This document shows, one piece after another, positions 1 through 8,822 of a stretch of DNA of 44,448 nucleotides. Both the position numbers and the translations under genes were made by a program. Every line of letters begins with the position of its first letter. Position 1 is the first letter of the stretch. The notes beneath the pieces are model-generated. The model was not told the origin of the DNA, did not search any database, and saw only the letters and a list, made by a program, of their open reading frames with translations. The DNA is taken from assembly GCF_002920635.1 (NCBI RefSeq), contig NZ_PQSR01000067.1, forward strand, positions 1 to 44,448. Direction: 5' to 3'. Source of the stretch: Streptomyces sp. Ru72. GTDB taxonomy: Bacteria > Actinomycetota > Actinomycetes > Streptomycetales > Streptomycetaceae.

Positions 1-368
1 CCGACCGCGCCTCCGAGATCTTCGACGGTCCGCTGCCCAGCCCGTACATGCTGTTCGTGCACGACGTGGCCGAGGCGTGGCGGGACCGCATCCCGGCGGT
101 CGTGCACGTCGACGGCACGGCCCGCATCCAAACCGTCGATCCGGCCAAGGAGCCGCTGGTCGCCCGCATGCTCGGTGAGTTCGAACGGCTCACCGGGCTG
201 CCCGTGGTGGTCAACACCAGCCTCAACACGGCGGGCCGGCCCATGGTGGACGATCCGCGCGACGCGCTGGAGTGCTTCGGCTCCTCCCCCGTCGACCTCC
301 TCGCCATCGGCCCGTACGCGGTGCGGCGCGGGGACTTCTTCCGCGGCGCCGACGCGAGGAGCACGTGA
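1..368 (+). CDS. Carbamoyltransferase, C-terminal part
   Basis: This is the 3' end of a gene that begins left of the window; the frame is open from base 3. The visible ~121 residues match the C-terminal domain of NodU/CmcH-type O-carbamoyltransferases: an SPYMLF block, then RIPAVVHVDGTARIQTV, then PVVVNTSLNTAGRPMVDDPRDAL, which is the conserved carbamoyl-phosphate/ATP-domain ending. The family transfers a carbamoyl group to sugar or antibiotic hydroxyls. The stop overlaps the ATG of the next glycosyltransferase, so it is the promoter-proximal visible member of the glycan operon and probably carbamoylates a sugar of that glycan (inference). Confidence 0.88.
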   Translation, partial: DRASEIFDGPLPSPYMLFVHDVAEAWRDRIPAVVHVDGTARIQTVDPAKEPLVARMLGEFERLTGLPVVVNTSLNTAGRPMVDDPRDALECFGSSPVDLLAIGPYAVRRGDFFRGADARST

Positions 369-1456
369 TGGCCGGGCGCGGAGACGACATGGTGACCACC
401 GCCTACGCCGACGACGCGTACGCGGTGGTGATACCGACGCTGGGACGGCCCAGCCTGAGTGCGTGCCTGCGGGCGCTGGCCGAGGCGTCCGGGCCCCGGC
501 CGGTGCGCGTGGTCCTCGTCGACGACCGCCCCGGAAGCGAGGCCGAGCCGCTCACGGTCGACATCCCGGGGCCGCTGCGCCCGGTCACCACCGTGGTCCG
601 CGGCCGGGCCCTGGGGCCGGCCGCGGCCCGCAACGACGGGTGGCGGGCGGCCGGGCGGATCCCGTGGATCGTGTTCCTCGACGACGACGTGGTGCCCGGC
701 CGTACCTGGGGTGACGACCTCGCCCTGGACCTGGCGGAGGCGACGGAACGGACAGGGGCGATCACCGCCCGGATCGACGTGCCGCTGCCGTCCGACCGCC
801 GGCCCACCGACTGGGAACGCAACACCGCCGGTCTCGCCGACGCGCGGTGGATCACCGCCGACATGGCCTACCGGCGCACGGCCCTTCAGGCCGTCGGCGG
901 CTTCGACGAGCGGTTCCGGAGGGCCTTCCGGGAGGACGCGGACCTCGCGCTGCGGGTGCAGGCCGCGGGGTGGACGGTGACCTCGGGGTCCCGGACGACC
1001 ACGCACCCGGTGCGCCCGGCCGACCGCTGGGTCTCGGTGCGCCTGCAGGCGGGGAACGCGGACGACGTGCTGATGACCCGGTTGCACGGCCACGGGTGGT
1101 GGAGCAGGGCGGGCGCACCACGGGGGCGGCTGCCCGGTCATCTGGGGGTGACCGGAGCGGCCGTGGCGGCCCTCGCCTGCGCGGCCCTGCGCAGGCCCCG
1201 GGCCGCCGCGGTCTGTGCCGCCGGCTGGCTGGCCGGTACCGCCGAGTTCGCCCTGGCACGGATCGGCCCGGGGCCGCGCACCCCGGACGAGGTGGCCACC
1301 ATGGCGGTGACCAGCGTGCTCATCCCGCCCGCCGCCGCCTGGCACTGGCTGCGCGGTCACGTCGTCCACCGGGGAACGCCGCCGCACGCCGCATACGACG
1401 CCGCGGCGCAGCCGCCGGTGGGGCGCCGGTCGCTCGAGGAACGGGTGCACCCATGA
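368..1456 (+). CDS. Family 2 glycosyltransferase with C-terminal membrane segments
   Basis: A 362-aa GT2 enzyme. The GT-A fold begins at AVVIPTLGRPSLSACLRAL (about residues 18-36). The nucleotide-sugar DXD-type motif is FLDDDVVPG near residue 103, and the acceptor-side ED motif is FREDADLALR near residue 187. The last third has two hydrophobic stretches (around residues 260-300 and 310-330), suggesting membrane attachment. I chose the ATG at 368 because its A is the last base of the upstream stop codon; an in-frame ATG at 389 is possible. It ends in an ATGA overlap with gmhB. The sugar donor cannot be read from sequence; the heptose genes around it make a heptosyl or hexosyl transfer plausible. 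Confidence 0.88.
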   Translation: MAGRGDDMVTTAYADDAYAVVIPTLGRPSLSACLRALAEASGPRPVRVVLVDDRPGSEAEPLTVDIPGPLRPVTTVVRGRALGPAAARNDGWRAAGRIPWIVFLDDDVVPGRTWGDDLALDLAEATERTGAITARIDVPLPSDRRPTDWERNTAGLADARWITADMAYRRTALQAVGGFDERFRRAFREDADLALRVQAAGWTVTSGSRTTTHPVRPADRWVSVRLQAGNADDVLMTRLHGHGWWSRAGAPRGRLPGHLGVTGAAVAALACAALRRPRAAAVCAAGWLAGTAEFALARIGPGPRTPDEVATMAVTSVLIPPAAAWHWLRGHVVHRGTPPHAAYDAAAQPPVGRRSLEERVHP

Positions 1457-2130
1457 GCGGACGTACCCTGCCGCCCCGTCACACCGAGGCCGCCGTGCCG
1501 TCGGCGACCGGGCCGTGGCTGTTCGACGGAGCCCGGGGCGGCCCGCCGCAGACGGGGGGCGCCGGGCCGGCTGCGGTGCTGTTCGACCGCGATGGCACGC
1601 TCGTGTCCGATGTGCCCTACAACGGCGACCCGGCGCGCGTCGTGCCGATGCCGACGGCGCGGGAGGCGGTCGACGCCGTCCGCGCGCGAGGCGTCCCCGT
1701 CGGTGTGGTCAGCAACCAGTCCGGCGTGGCCCGCGGCCGGTTGACGCGCACTCAGGTCGAGGCGGTGCGGTGGCGGGTGGAGGAGCTGCTCGGCCCCTTC
1801 GACGTGTGGGCGGTGTGCCCGCACGGCCCGGGCGACGGCTGTGGCTGCCGCAAGCCGGCGCCGGGCCTGGTGGTGGCCGCCTGTGCACGGCTCGGCGTCC
1901 CGGTGGAGCGCGCCGTCGTCATCGGGGACATCGGCGCCGACATGGGGGCCGCCCGGGCGGCGGGCGCCCGCGGCGTGCTGGTGCCGACCCCCGTCACCCT
2001 CCCGGAGGAGATCGAGGCCGCCGAGACCACGGCCGGCGACCTGCTGGCAGCGGTGCGCCTGGTACTGGTCCCCGAGGACGGCTCCGGTCACGGGCCGCGC
2101 GCCGCCTCGATCACGGGGGAGGCACGATGA
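1453..2130 (+). CDS. gmhB: D-glycero-D-manno-heptose 1,7-bisphosphate phosphatase (HAD-IIIA)
   Basis: A 225-aa HAD phosphatase. Motif I is LFDRDGTL (nucleophile D45, acid/base D47), motif II SNQSG (88-91), motif III lysine K134 and motif IV GDIGADM (D159/D163). The Cys/His loop C122-x-H124...C130-G-C132 is the zinc loop that marks GmhB/HisB-type enzymes. GmhB removes the C7 phosphate of heptose 1,7-bisphosphate between the kinase and adenylyltransferase steps of HldE, which lies 5 kb downstream in the same operon. A non-conserved extension of ~40 residues precedes the HAD domain. Its ATG overlaps the previous stop (ATGA) and its own stop overlaps the next gene the same way. Confidence 0.9.
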   Translation: MSGRTLPPRHTEAAVPSATGPWLFDGARGGPPQTGGAGPAAVLFDRDGTLVSDVPYNGDPARVVPMPTAREAVDAVRARGVPVGVVSNQSGVARGRLTRTQVEAVRWRVEELLGPFDVWAVCPHGPGDGCGCRKPAPGLVVAACARLGVPVERAVVIGDIGADMGAARAAGARGVLVPTPVTLPEEIEAAETTAGDLLAAVRLVLVPEDGSGHGPRAASITGEAR

Positions 2131-3377
2131 CGGACACCCGACGCCTTCCCCGCACCCTGGTCGTGCGCCTCGACAGCGCCGGCGACGTGCTGCTGGCCGG
2201 GCCCGCCGTGCGTGCCGTCGCGGCCGGTTCCTCGCACACGGCGATGCTGTGCGGTCCCCGCGGGGTGCAGGCGGCGAAGCTGCTGCCGGGCGTGGACGAG
2301 GTGCTGGAGTACGACGCCCCGTGGGTGGGGCTGGAACCGGCGCCGGTCTCCCGTGCGGCGACGCGGCAGCTCCTTCAGAGGCTGACCGCGGGCTGCTTCG
2401 ACCGGGCCCTGGTGCTCGTCTCGTACCACCAGAGTCCGCTGCCGATCGCGCTGCTGCTGAAGCTGGCCGGGGTCGGCTGGACGGCCGCCGACAGCGAGGA
2501 CTACCCGGGCGCCCTGCTCGACCTGCGGCACCGCCGGCTGCCGCACCGGCATGAGGCACTGGCTGCGCTGGACCTGGCGCGGGACGCCGGTTTCGCGCTG
2601 CCGCCCGGCGACGAGGGGGCGCTGCGGGTCACCACGCCGCCGGACACCACTCACCTCACCGGGTCGGAGCCGTACGTGGTGCTGCACCCCGGTGCCGCGG
2701 TGCCGGCCCGGGCGTGGAGCCCCGAGCGGGCGGCGCGGGCCGCGGCCGCCCTGGCCGCCGAGGGCTATCGGGTCGTGGTCACCGGGGGCCGTGGGGAGCG
2801 GGAGCTGACCGCGAAGGTGGCCGGATCGCACGGGCTGGACCTCGGGGGGCTCACCGATCTGCGGCAGTTGGCGGGGGTGCTGGCCGGGGCGCGGGTGGCG
2901 GTGGTCGGCAACACCGGGCCGGCGCATCTGGCGGCCGCGGTGGGCACCCCGGTCGCCTCCCTGTTCGCGCCGGTCGTACCCGCCGAGCGCTGGGCCCCGT
3001 ACGGCGTCCCGCACGTGCTGCTCGGAGACCAGGGCGCCGCGTGCGCGTCGACCCGCGCCCGGCACTGCCCTGTGCAGGGCCACCCGTGCCTGGACGGCGT
3101 GAGCGATGCGGAGGTGCTGGCCGCCGTGGCGGCGCTGGGTGAGAGAAGGCCCACGGCGACGCATGACGCGGACCGGACGCGAAAGACGGACCGAGCGGAT
3201 CTCGCCACGGACGCGTCGCCCGGGCCGCGTGACGCCTCCCGCCCGAAGGACGCGTCCGGCCCCGATGACGTGTCAGAGGCCGAGGGCGTCCCGGGGCCGG
3301 GGGACGCGTGCGGCCCGGCGGAGGACGTGTCCGGGCCGGGCCGCGGTCCCGAGACGGAACGAGGAGCGACCGTATGA
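2127..3377 (+). CDS. Family 9 glycosyltransferase (heptosyltransferase-like) with low-complexity tail
   Basis: A 416-aa GT9-type protein, the ADP-heptose:LPS heptosyltransferase family. It starts with RTLVVRLDSAGDVLLAGPAV, the canonical N-terminal Rossmann start. The C-terminal domain has VLHPGAAVPARAWSPERAA (about residue 190) and the donor-binding block VGNTGPAHLAAAVGTPVASLF (about residue 260), followed by a Cys-rich CPVQGHPCLDGVSDAEVLAAV end. The family normally ends here, near residue 345. The remaining ~70 residues are hydrophilic low-complexity sequence built from DAS/GPxD units and are unlike the rest of the enzyme. The ATG at 2127 overlaps the gmhB stop, and the stop overlaps the next start (ATGA). 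Confidence 0.88.
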   Translation: MTDTRRLPRTLVVRLDSAGDVLLAGPAVRAVAAGSSHTAMLCGPRGVQAAKLLPGVDEVLEYDAPWVGLEPAPVSRAATRQLLQRLTAGCFDRALVLVSYHQSPLPIALLLKLAGVGWTAADSEDYPGALLDLRHRRLPHRHEALAALDLARDAGFALPPGDEGALRVTTPPDTTHLTGSEPYVVLHPGAAVPARAWSPERAARAAAALAAEGYRVVVTGGRGERELTAKVAGSHGLDLGGLTDLRQLAGVLAGARVAVVGNTGPAHLAAAVGTPVASLFAPVVPAERWAPYGVPHVLLGDQGAACASTRARHCPVQGHPCLDGVSDAEVLAAVAALGERRPTATHDADRTRKTDRADLATDASPGPRDASRPKDASGPDDVSEAEGVPGPGDACGPAEDVSGPGRGPETERGATV

Positions 3378-4339
3378 ACATCCTGTTGTGGCACGTGCAC
3401 GGCTCCTGGACGACGGCGTTCGTCCAGGGTCCCCACACCTACCTCGTTCCGGTGACACCCGGCCGCGACCCTGACGGACTGGGGCGGGCCCGCACGTTCT
3501 CCTGGCCGTCCTCGGTGCGCGAGGCGACCCCCGAGCAGCTGCGGGACGCGGAAGTGGACCTGGTCGTCCTGCAACGGCCGCACGAGCCGGCGCTGGCCGA
3601 GCGCTGGCTAGGCGGCCGCCGCCCCGGCCGCGACATCCCCGCCGTCTACCTGGAGCACAACGCACCGGACGGCGACGTGCCGAACACCCGCCATCCCTTC
3701 GCCGACCGAAGCGACCTGACGCTCGTTCACGTCACCCATTTCAACCGGCTGTTCTGGGACTGCGGCAGAACGCGCACGGAGGTGGTCGAGCACGGCATCG
3801 TCGACCCGGGACACCAGTACACCGGCCGTCTCGCCCGCGGGGCCGTCGTCGTCAACGAGCCGGTGCGGCGCGGCCGTTACACCGGTACGGATCTGCTGCC
3901 CGCGCTGGCGGAGGCGGCACCGCTGGACGTGTTCGGGATGCGCACCGAGGGCCTGGCCGGCCATCTGGGGCTGCCCGAGGAGCGGTGCCGCAGCGCGGAC
4001 CTGCCGCAGGCCGAGCTGCACCGGGCGATGGCCGAGCGCCGGTTCTATCTGCACCCGGTGCGCTGGACCTCCCTCGGCCTGTCGCTGCTGGAGGCCATGC
4101 ACCTGGGCATGCCCGTCCTGGCGCTCGCCACCACCGAGGTGGTCGAGGCGGTCCCGCAGGGCGCGGGCGTGCTGTCGACCCGGCCCGACGTCCTGGCCCG
4201 GGCAGCCCGGCACTATCTGCACGAACCCGAAGCCGCGGCCGAGGCCGGCGCCCGTGCCCGCCAGGCGGCCCTCGGCCGGTACGGGCTCAAGCGCTTCCTG
4301 GACGACTGGGAGCGCGTGATGACGGAGGCGCGCTCATGA
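3374..4339 (+). CDS. GT4-type glycosyltransferase
   Basis: A 321-aa protein that begins MNILLWHVHGSWTTAFVQG and ends with a GT-B nucleotide-sugar domain: FYLHPVRWTSLGLSLLEAMHLG (about residues 228-249) is the family-4 E-x7-E region with Leu replacing the usual Gly/Pro context. The central VYLEHNAPDGDVPNTRHPF block is typical of Streptomyces relatives. It is shorter than most GT4s (350-400 aa). Start and stop both overlap neighbours by 4 bases, so it is coupled within the heptose-glycan operon. The specific sugar is unknown. Confidence 0.82.
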   Translation: MNILLWHVHGSWTTAFVQGPHTYLVPVTPGRDPDGLGRARTFSWPSSVREATPEQLRDAEVDLVVLQRPHEPALAERWLGGRRPGRDIPAVYLEHNAPDGDVPNTRHPFADRSDLTLVHVTHFNRLFWDCGRTRTEVVEHGIVDPGHQYTGRLARGAVVVNEPVRRGRYTGTDLLPALAEAAPLDVFGMRTEGLAGHLGLPEERCRSADLPQAELHRAMAERRFYLHPVRWTSLGLSLLEAMHLGMPVLALATTEVVEAVPQGAGVLSTRPDVLARAARHYLHEPEAAAEAGARARQAALGRYGLKRFLDDWERVMTEARS

Positions 4340-5607
4340 CCTCATCCCTGCATCCCATCCAGCCGGACACCGTCGAAGCCGACGGCCCCGGTTCCCTGTC
4401 GATCGCGCTGGTCTCGGAACACGCGAGCCCCCTCGCCGTCCTGGGCGGGGTGGACGCCGGCGGGCAGAACGTCCACGTCGCCTGCCTGGCCGGGGCGCTC
4501 GCCGACCGGGGACACCGGGTGACCGTGTACACCCGCCGCGACGACAAGGACCTGCCGGACCGGGTGCCGCTGCGCGAAGGGGTCGAGGTGCGCCATGTGC
4601 CCGCGGGTCCGCCGGAGCCGCTGCCCAAGGACGAACTGCTGCCCCACATGGCCGAGTTCGGGCGCTATCTGGCCCGGGTCTGGCGGGTGCGGGCGCCGGA
4701 CGTGGTGCACTCGCACTTCTGGATGTCGGGGCTGGCGTCGCTGCGGGCCGTGCGCGAGCTGGGCCTGCCGCTGCTGCACACGTACCACGCGCTCGGCACC
4801 GTGAAGCGACGGCACCAGCAGCTGGCGGACACCAGTCCGCCACGCCGGATCGCGTACGAGACCGAGGTGGGCCTCGGCTGCGACCGGGTGATCGCCACGT
4901 GCCGGGACGAGGTCGTCGAACTGGGCAGGATGGGCATACCCGCCGGGAAGGTCGGCATCGTGCCGTGCGGGGTGGACACCGAGCTCTTCACGCCGAAGGG
5001 GCCGGTCGCGGAACGCGGCACCCGTCGCCACCGGCTGCTCCAGCTGGGCCGTCTGGTGCCGCGCAAGGGCGCGGCGGTGTCCGTCGCCGCGCTGGCCCTG
5101 CTGCCGGACACGGAACTCGTCGTCGTCGGCGGGCCGTCGGCGGACCGGCTGGACGAGGACCCGGAGGTGCGCCGGCTGCGCGGCATCGCCGAGGAGCACG
5201 GGGTCGCCGACCGGGTGATCTTCACGGGCGGCGTGGCGCCGCGCGATGTGCCGCCGCTGCTGCGCGCGGCCGACGTGGTGGTGTGCCCGGCGGACTACGA
5301 ACCGTTCGGCATCGTCCCGCTGGAGGCCATGGCCTGCGGCAGGCCGGTCGTGGCCAGCGCGGTGGGCGGCCAGCTGGACACCGTCGCGGATCCGACCACC
5401 GGGCGCCTGGTGCCGCCACGGGACCCGGAGGCCGTCGCCCGGGCCGTCGGTGAACTCCTCGCCGACCCCGACAAGCGGGAGGCGTGCGGCGCGGCGGGGC
5501 GCCGTCGCGTTCTGCGCAGGTACGGCTGGGGGCGGGTCGCCGCGGCGACCGAGGCGACGTACTGCTCCGTCCTGGACGCCCAGCCCGCCGCCACGGGGGT
5601 GGTGTGA
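4336..5607 (+). CDS. GT4 glycosyltransferase (MshA/sucrose-phosphate-synthase-like)
   Basis: A 423-aa retaining GT-B glycosyltransferase. The N-terminal acceptor domain has LGGVDAGGQNVHVACLAGAL (about residues 36-55), the glycine-rich loop of MshA/sucrose synthase-type GT4s, and the HSHFWMSGL block. The C-terminal domain has LLQLGRLVPRKGA, the basic donor-phosphate-binding patch, and ADYEPFGIVPLEAMACGRPV (E-x7-E, about residue 320). The family uses UDP- or GDP-sugars (known of the family); the acceptor here is unknown. It overlaps the preceding gene by ATGA. A 114-base gap before gmhA is the first break in coupling in this operon. Confidence 0.88.
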   Translation: MTSSLHPIQPDTVEADGPGSLSIALVSEHASPLAVLGGVDAGGQNVHVACLAGALADRGHRVTVYTRRDDKDLPDRVPLREGVEVRHVPAGPPEPLPKDELLPHMAEFGRYLARVWRVRAPDVVHSHFWMSGLASLRAVRELGLPLLHTYHALGTVKRRHQQLADTSPPRRIAYETEVGLGCDRVIATCRDEVVELGRMGIPAGKVGIVPCGVDTELFTPKGPVAERGTRRHRLLQLGRLVPRKGAAVSVAALALLPDTELVVVGGPSADRLDEDPEVRRLRGIAEEHGVADRVIFTGGVAPRDVPPLLRAADVVVCPADYEPFGIVPLEAMACGRPVVASAVGGQLDTVADPTTGRLVPPRDPEAVARAVGELLADPDKREACGAAGRRRVLRRYGWGRVAAATEATYCSVLDAQPAATGVV

Positions 5608-5721
5608 TCACGCACCGTCCGCCCGGCCCTCGACAGCGTTCCCGACCCACCGCGGAGCTCCGACGTCCGAAGGAGGTGCGGGTCCGGCCGCCGTCCCCGT
5701 GACGCGGTACGCCCGATCAGC

Positions 5722-6372
5722 ATGACCGATTCCTCTTCTGCATCCCTTGCACTCGATGCCGCGCATCTGCACTGCCGTTCGCTGGAACAGGCGCTCGTCC
5801 GCCTGCGCCGGGACGGCCTGCACCGGATCGCGGAGTGGGGCGGCCGACTCGCGATCGTCCTTTCAGCCGGCGGCCGGCTGCTGGCCGCGGGCAACGGCGG
5901 CAGCGCCGCCCAGGCCCAGCATCTGACCGCCGAGCTGGTGGGTCGTTACCGGCAGGAGCGGCCGGCCTACTCGGCGATCTCGCTGCACGCGGAGACCTCC
6001 AGCGTGACCGCGATCGGCAACGACTACGGCTTCGACCAGGTCTACGCCCGGCAGGTGGCCGCACACGGCCGCCCGGGTGACGTGCTCGTGCTGCTGTCCA
6101 CCTCCGGCCGCAGCGCCAACCTCATCAGTGCGGCCGTGACGGGCCGGGCGGCCGGGCTGCGCGTCTGGGCGCTCACCGGGCCGGGACCGAACCCGCTGGC
6201 GGAGGCGGCCGACGAGGCCCTCTGCATCGACGTCGGCAACACCGCGACCGTTCAGGAGGCCCATCTGGTGGCCGTGCACCTGCTCTGCGAGAGCTTCGAC
6301 GCGGCGCTCGGCGCCGCCACCCGGCACGCCGCCGCGCCACGTACGGTCGGAGCGCACGGGAGGGCGTCGTGA
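5722..6372 (+). CDS. gmhA: Sedoheptulose-7-phosphate isomerase (phosphoheptose isomerase), SIS domain
   Basis: A 216-aa single-SIS-domain protein. GNGGSAAQAQHLTAELVGRY (about residues 57-76) matches the GmhA active-site segment, SGRSANLISA (about 131-140) is the phosphosugar loop, and VQEAHLVAVHLLCE near residue 177 carries the family's catalytic Glu/His helix. GmhA converts sedoheptulose 7-phosphate to D-glycero-D-manno-heptose 7-phosphate, the first step to ADP-heptose. The ATG at 5722 lacks a strong Shine-Dalgarno sequence. The stop overlaps the GTG of hldE, as expected for genes of one pathway. Confidence 0.9.
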   Translation: MTDSSSASLALDAAHLHCRSLEQALVRLRRDGLHRIAEWGGRLAIVLSAGGRLLAAGNGGSAAQAQHLTAELVGRYRQERPAYSAISLHAETSSVTAIGNDYGFDQVYARQVAAHGRPGDVLVLLSTSGRSANLISAAVTGRAAGLRVWALTGPGPNPLAEAADEALCIDVGNTATVQEAHLVAVHLLCESFDAALGAATRHAAAPRTVGAHGRAS

Positions 6373-7763
6373 CGGGGCGAGGTCCGCTCGTGGTCGTCGG
6401 GGACGTCCTGCTCGACGAGGACATCGAAGGTGTCGCCACCCGGCTGTCCCCGGACGCCCCCGCCCCGGTCGTCGACGTGACCGAGGACCGGCGTCATCCG
6501 GGCGGGGCGGGACTCGCCGCCGCGCTCGCGGCCCGCGGCGGGCGTGAGGTCGTGCTGGTCACCGCGCTCGGCGACGACTCGGCCAGCGAGGCCGTACGCC
6601 GTGATCTGCGCGGCCGGGTGCGGCTGGTGGAGATCCCGCTGAAGGGCAGCCTGCCGGTGAAGACGCGGGTGCTGGCGAGCGGCCGGCCCCTGGTGCGGAT
6701 CGACCGGGGCGGCGGCACGCCCGGCGAGCCGGACGCCGCGGTGCGGGAGGCGCTCGCGCAGGCGCACGCCGTGCTGGTCGCCGACTATGGGCGGCACACG
6801 GCCGGTGCCGTGCGGGAGCACCTGGCGGCCGTCGTCCCGCGCACGCCGCTGGTGTGGGACCCCCACCCCCGGGGCGACACTCCCGTGCCGGGGGCGCGAC
6901 TGGTCACCCCGAACGCGGCGGAGGCATCCGCCCTGTGCCCCGGCGACGGCGACTCGCTGCGCGCGTACGCCGACCGGGCCGCTCGGCTCGCGGAGCGCTG
7001 GCAGGCGGCCGGTGTCGCCGTGACCCTCGGGGACCGCGGGGCGCTGCTGGCCAGGCCGGGCAACGGCACGCCGATGCTGGTGCCGCCGCCGTACCGGGCC
7101 AGCGGCGACCCCTGCGGTGCGGGCGACTGCTTCGCGGCCACGACGGCGGCGGCGCTGGCGGACGGCGCACTGCCGGAGGAGGCCCTGCAGCGGGGCGTCG
7201 CGGAGGCCGCCGCGTTCGTCTCGGCGGGCGGGGCCGGGAACCCGGCGCTGTGGCGGACCTCGCCCCCTCCTCCGGCGCAGACCCCCCGCACCGACCCCTT
7301 CGCTGTCGCCGAGCAGGTCCGCGCGCGGGGCGGCACCGTCGTGGCCACCGGCGGCTGCTTCGACCTGCTGCACGCGGGACACGTGGGCCTGCTCGAGAGT
7401 GCGCGCCGCATCGGTGACTGTCTGATCGTGTGCCTCAACTCGGACTCCTCGGTCGCCCGGCTGAAGGGACCGGGGCGCCCGCTGAACACGGTGGCGGACC
7501 GGGTGCGGGTCCTGGAGGCGCTCGGCAGCGTGGACGCCGTCGCGGTCTTCGAGGAGGACACCCCGGAGACGGTCCTGAAGCGGCTGCGGCCGGATGTGTG
7601 GGTCAAGGGCGGCGACTACTCCGTCCAGGACCTGCCGGAGGCCGAGGCGCTGCGGGCCTGGGGCGGGCAGGCGGTCGTACTGCCCTATCTCGACGGCCGC
7701 TCCACGACGGTGCTGGCCCGCCGGGCGGCGCGGGCCGCCGCTCCCCCGGTGCCGCCGTCGTGA
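6369..7763 (+). CDS. hldE: Bifunctional heptose-7-phosphate kinase / heptose-1-phosphate adenylyltransferase
   Basis: A 464-aa fusion close in length to E. coli HldE (477). The N-terminal ribokinase/PfkB domain (about 1-310) has VVGDVLLDEDIEG, HPGGAGLAAALAARGG and the anion-hole/catalytic block GDPCGAGDCFAA. The C-terminal nucleotidyltransferase domain (about 320-464) has TGGCFDLLHAGHVGLLESAR with the HxGH signature, then RLKGPGRPLN and VKGGDY. It phosphorylates heptose 7-phosphate at C1 and, after GmhB, adds AMP. The GTG start overlaps the gmhA stop. No HldD epimerase is visible, so the product is likely the D,D form of ADP-heptose (inference). Confidence 0.92.
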   Translation: MTGRGPLVVVGDVLLDEDIEGVATRLSPDAPAPVVDVTEDRRHPGGAGLAAALAARGGREVVLVTALGDDSASEAVRRDLRGRVRLVEIPLKGSLPVKTRVLASGRPLVRIDRGGGTPGEPDAAVREALAQAHAVLVADYGRHTAGAVREHLAAVVPRTPLVWDPHPRGDTPVPGARLVTPNAAEASALCPGDGDSLRAYADRAARLAERWQAAGVAVTLGDRGALLARPGNGTPMLVPPPYRASGDPCGAGDCFAATTAAALADGALPEEALQRGVAEAAAFVSAGGAGNPALWRTSPPPPAQTPRTDPFAVAEQVRARGGTVVATGGCFDLLHAGHVGLLESARRIGDCLIVCLNSDSSVARLKGPGRPLNTVADRVRVLEALGSVDAVAVFEEDTPETVLKRLRPDVWVKGGDYSVQDLPEAEALRAWGGQAVVLPYLDGRSTTVLARRAARAAAPPVPPS

Positions 7764-8822
7764 GGACGGCCGAGGCGCACTCGCCGCGGGTGCTGGTGCT
7801 GCGGGCGCTCGGGCTCGGCGATCTGCTGACGGCGGTTCCCGCGCTGCGGGCGCTGCGGCGGCATCTGCCCGGCCACGAGATCGTGCTGGCCGCGCCGGGG
7901 CGGCTGGAGCGGGCAGCCGCGGCGACCGGCCTGGTGGACCGGCTGCTGCCCGCCTCCGCCCCTGGCCGGGCGGTGCCCGCCGAGCTGGCCTGGCCCGGGC
8001 CCGCGCCCGACCTGGCGGTCGATCTGCACGGCAACGGCCCGCCGAGCCACCTCCTGCTGCAGCGGCTCGGGCCGCGGCGGCTGTTCGCCTACGCGCACCC
8101 GGACACTCCCGATATCCCCGGTCCGGTGTGGCGGGAGGACGAGCACGAGCGGGAACGGTGGTGCCGTCTGCTCGCCTGGTACGGCGTTCGGGCGGACCCG
8201 GAGGACCTGTCCATCCCGGCGCCCGCGACGCCCTCCCCCGCACCCGGCGCCGTCGTGGTGCACCCGGGGGCCGACGCCGGAGCGCGCTGCTGGCCGCCGG
8301 AGCGGTTCGCGGCCGTTGCGCGGGAGGTGCGCCGCTCGGGGTACGACGTGGTGGTGACCGCGGGCGCCGGGGAGGGCACGTTGGCGCGGAATGTGGCGGC
8401 TCGGGCGGGGCTGCCGCCGGATGCGGTCGTGGGAGGGGACGGCGACGTGCCGTTCGACCGGTTGGCCGCGCTGGTGGCCGGGGCCCGCTGCGTGGTGGTC
8501 GGCGACACCGGGCTCGCCCATATGGCCACGGCGCTGCGCACACCCTCGGTGGTCCTCTTCGGCCCGGTCGCCCCTCGGCTGTGGGGGCCGCCGTCCGACG
8601 CCACGGCACCGGGTGCTCTGGCACCCGGGGGCCGACGACGCACCCAGGCCGGGGGACGCGCACGGGAGGGTGCCGGACGAGCGGCTGCTGAGGATCACGG
8701 TGGCGGAGGTCACCGAGGCGGTGCACTGCGTACTGGAGCGCGGGCGGGAACCGGAACCAGGCCGGGGAACGCGGGGCGATGGGCCCGGAGTACTGACCAC
8801 GGGTCTGCGGGCCCGCGGCTGA
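7760..8822 (+). CDS. Family 9 glycosyltransferase (heptosyltransferase-like), frameshifted near 8602
   Basis: A GTG start overlapping the hldE stop gives a GT9 protein: RVLVLRALGLGDLLTAVPAL at the N terminus, VVVHPGADAGARCWPPERFA near residue 170 and VVGDTGLAHMATALRTPSVV near residue 250. After LWGPPSDA the frame degenerates into Arg/Gly-rich sequence that would run to 9319, into the MFS gene on the other strand. The next frame (+1) from about 8602 instead continues RHRVLWHPGADDAPRPGDAH...LLRITVAEVTEAV, the expected GT9 ending, to a stop at 8820-8822. One extra base in the gacgccacggcac stretch explains this. It is either a sequencing/assembly slip or a real inactivating mutation. The coordinates give the reconstructed gene (about 354 aa). 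Confidence 0.8.
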
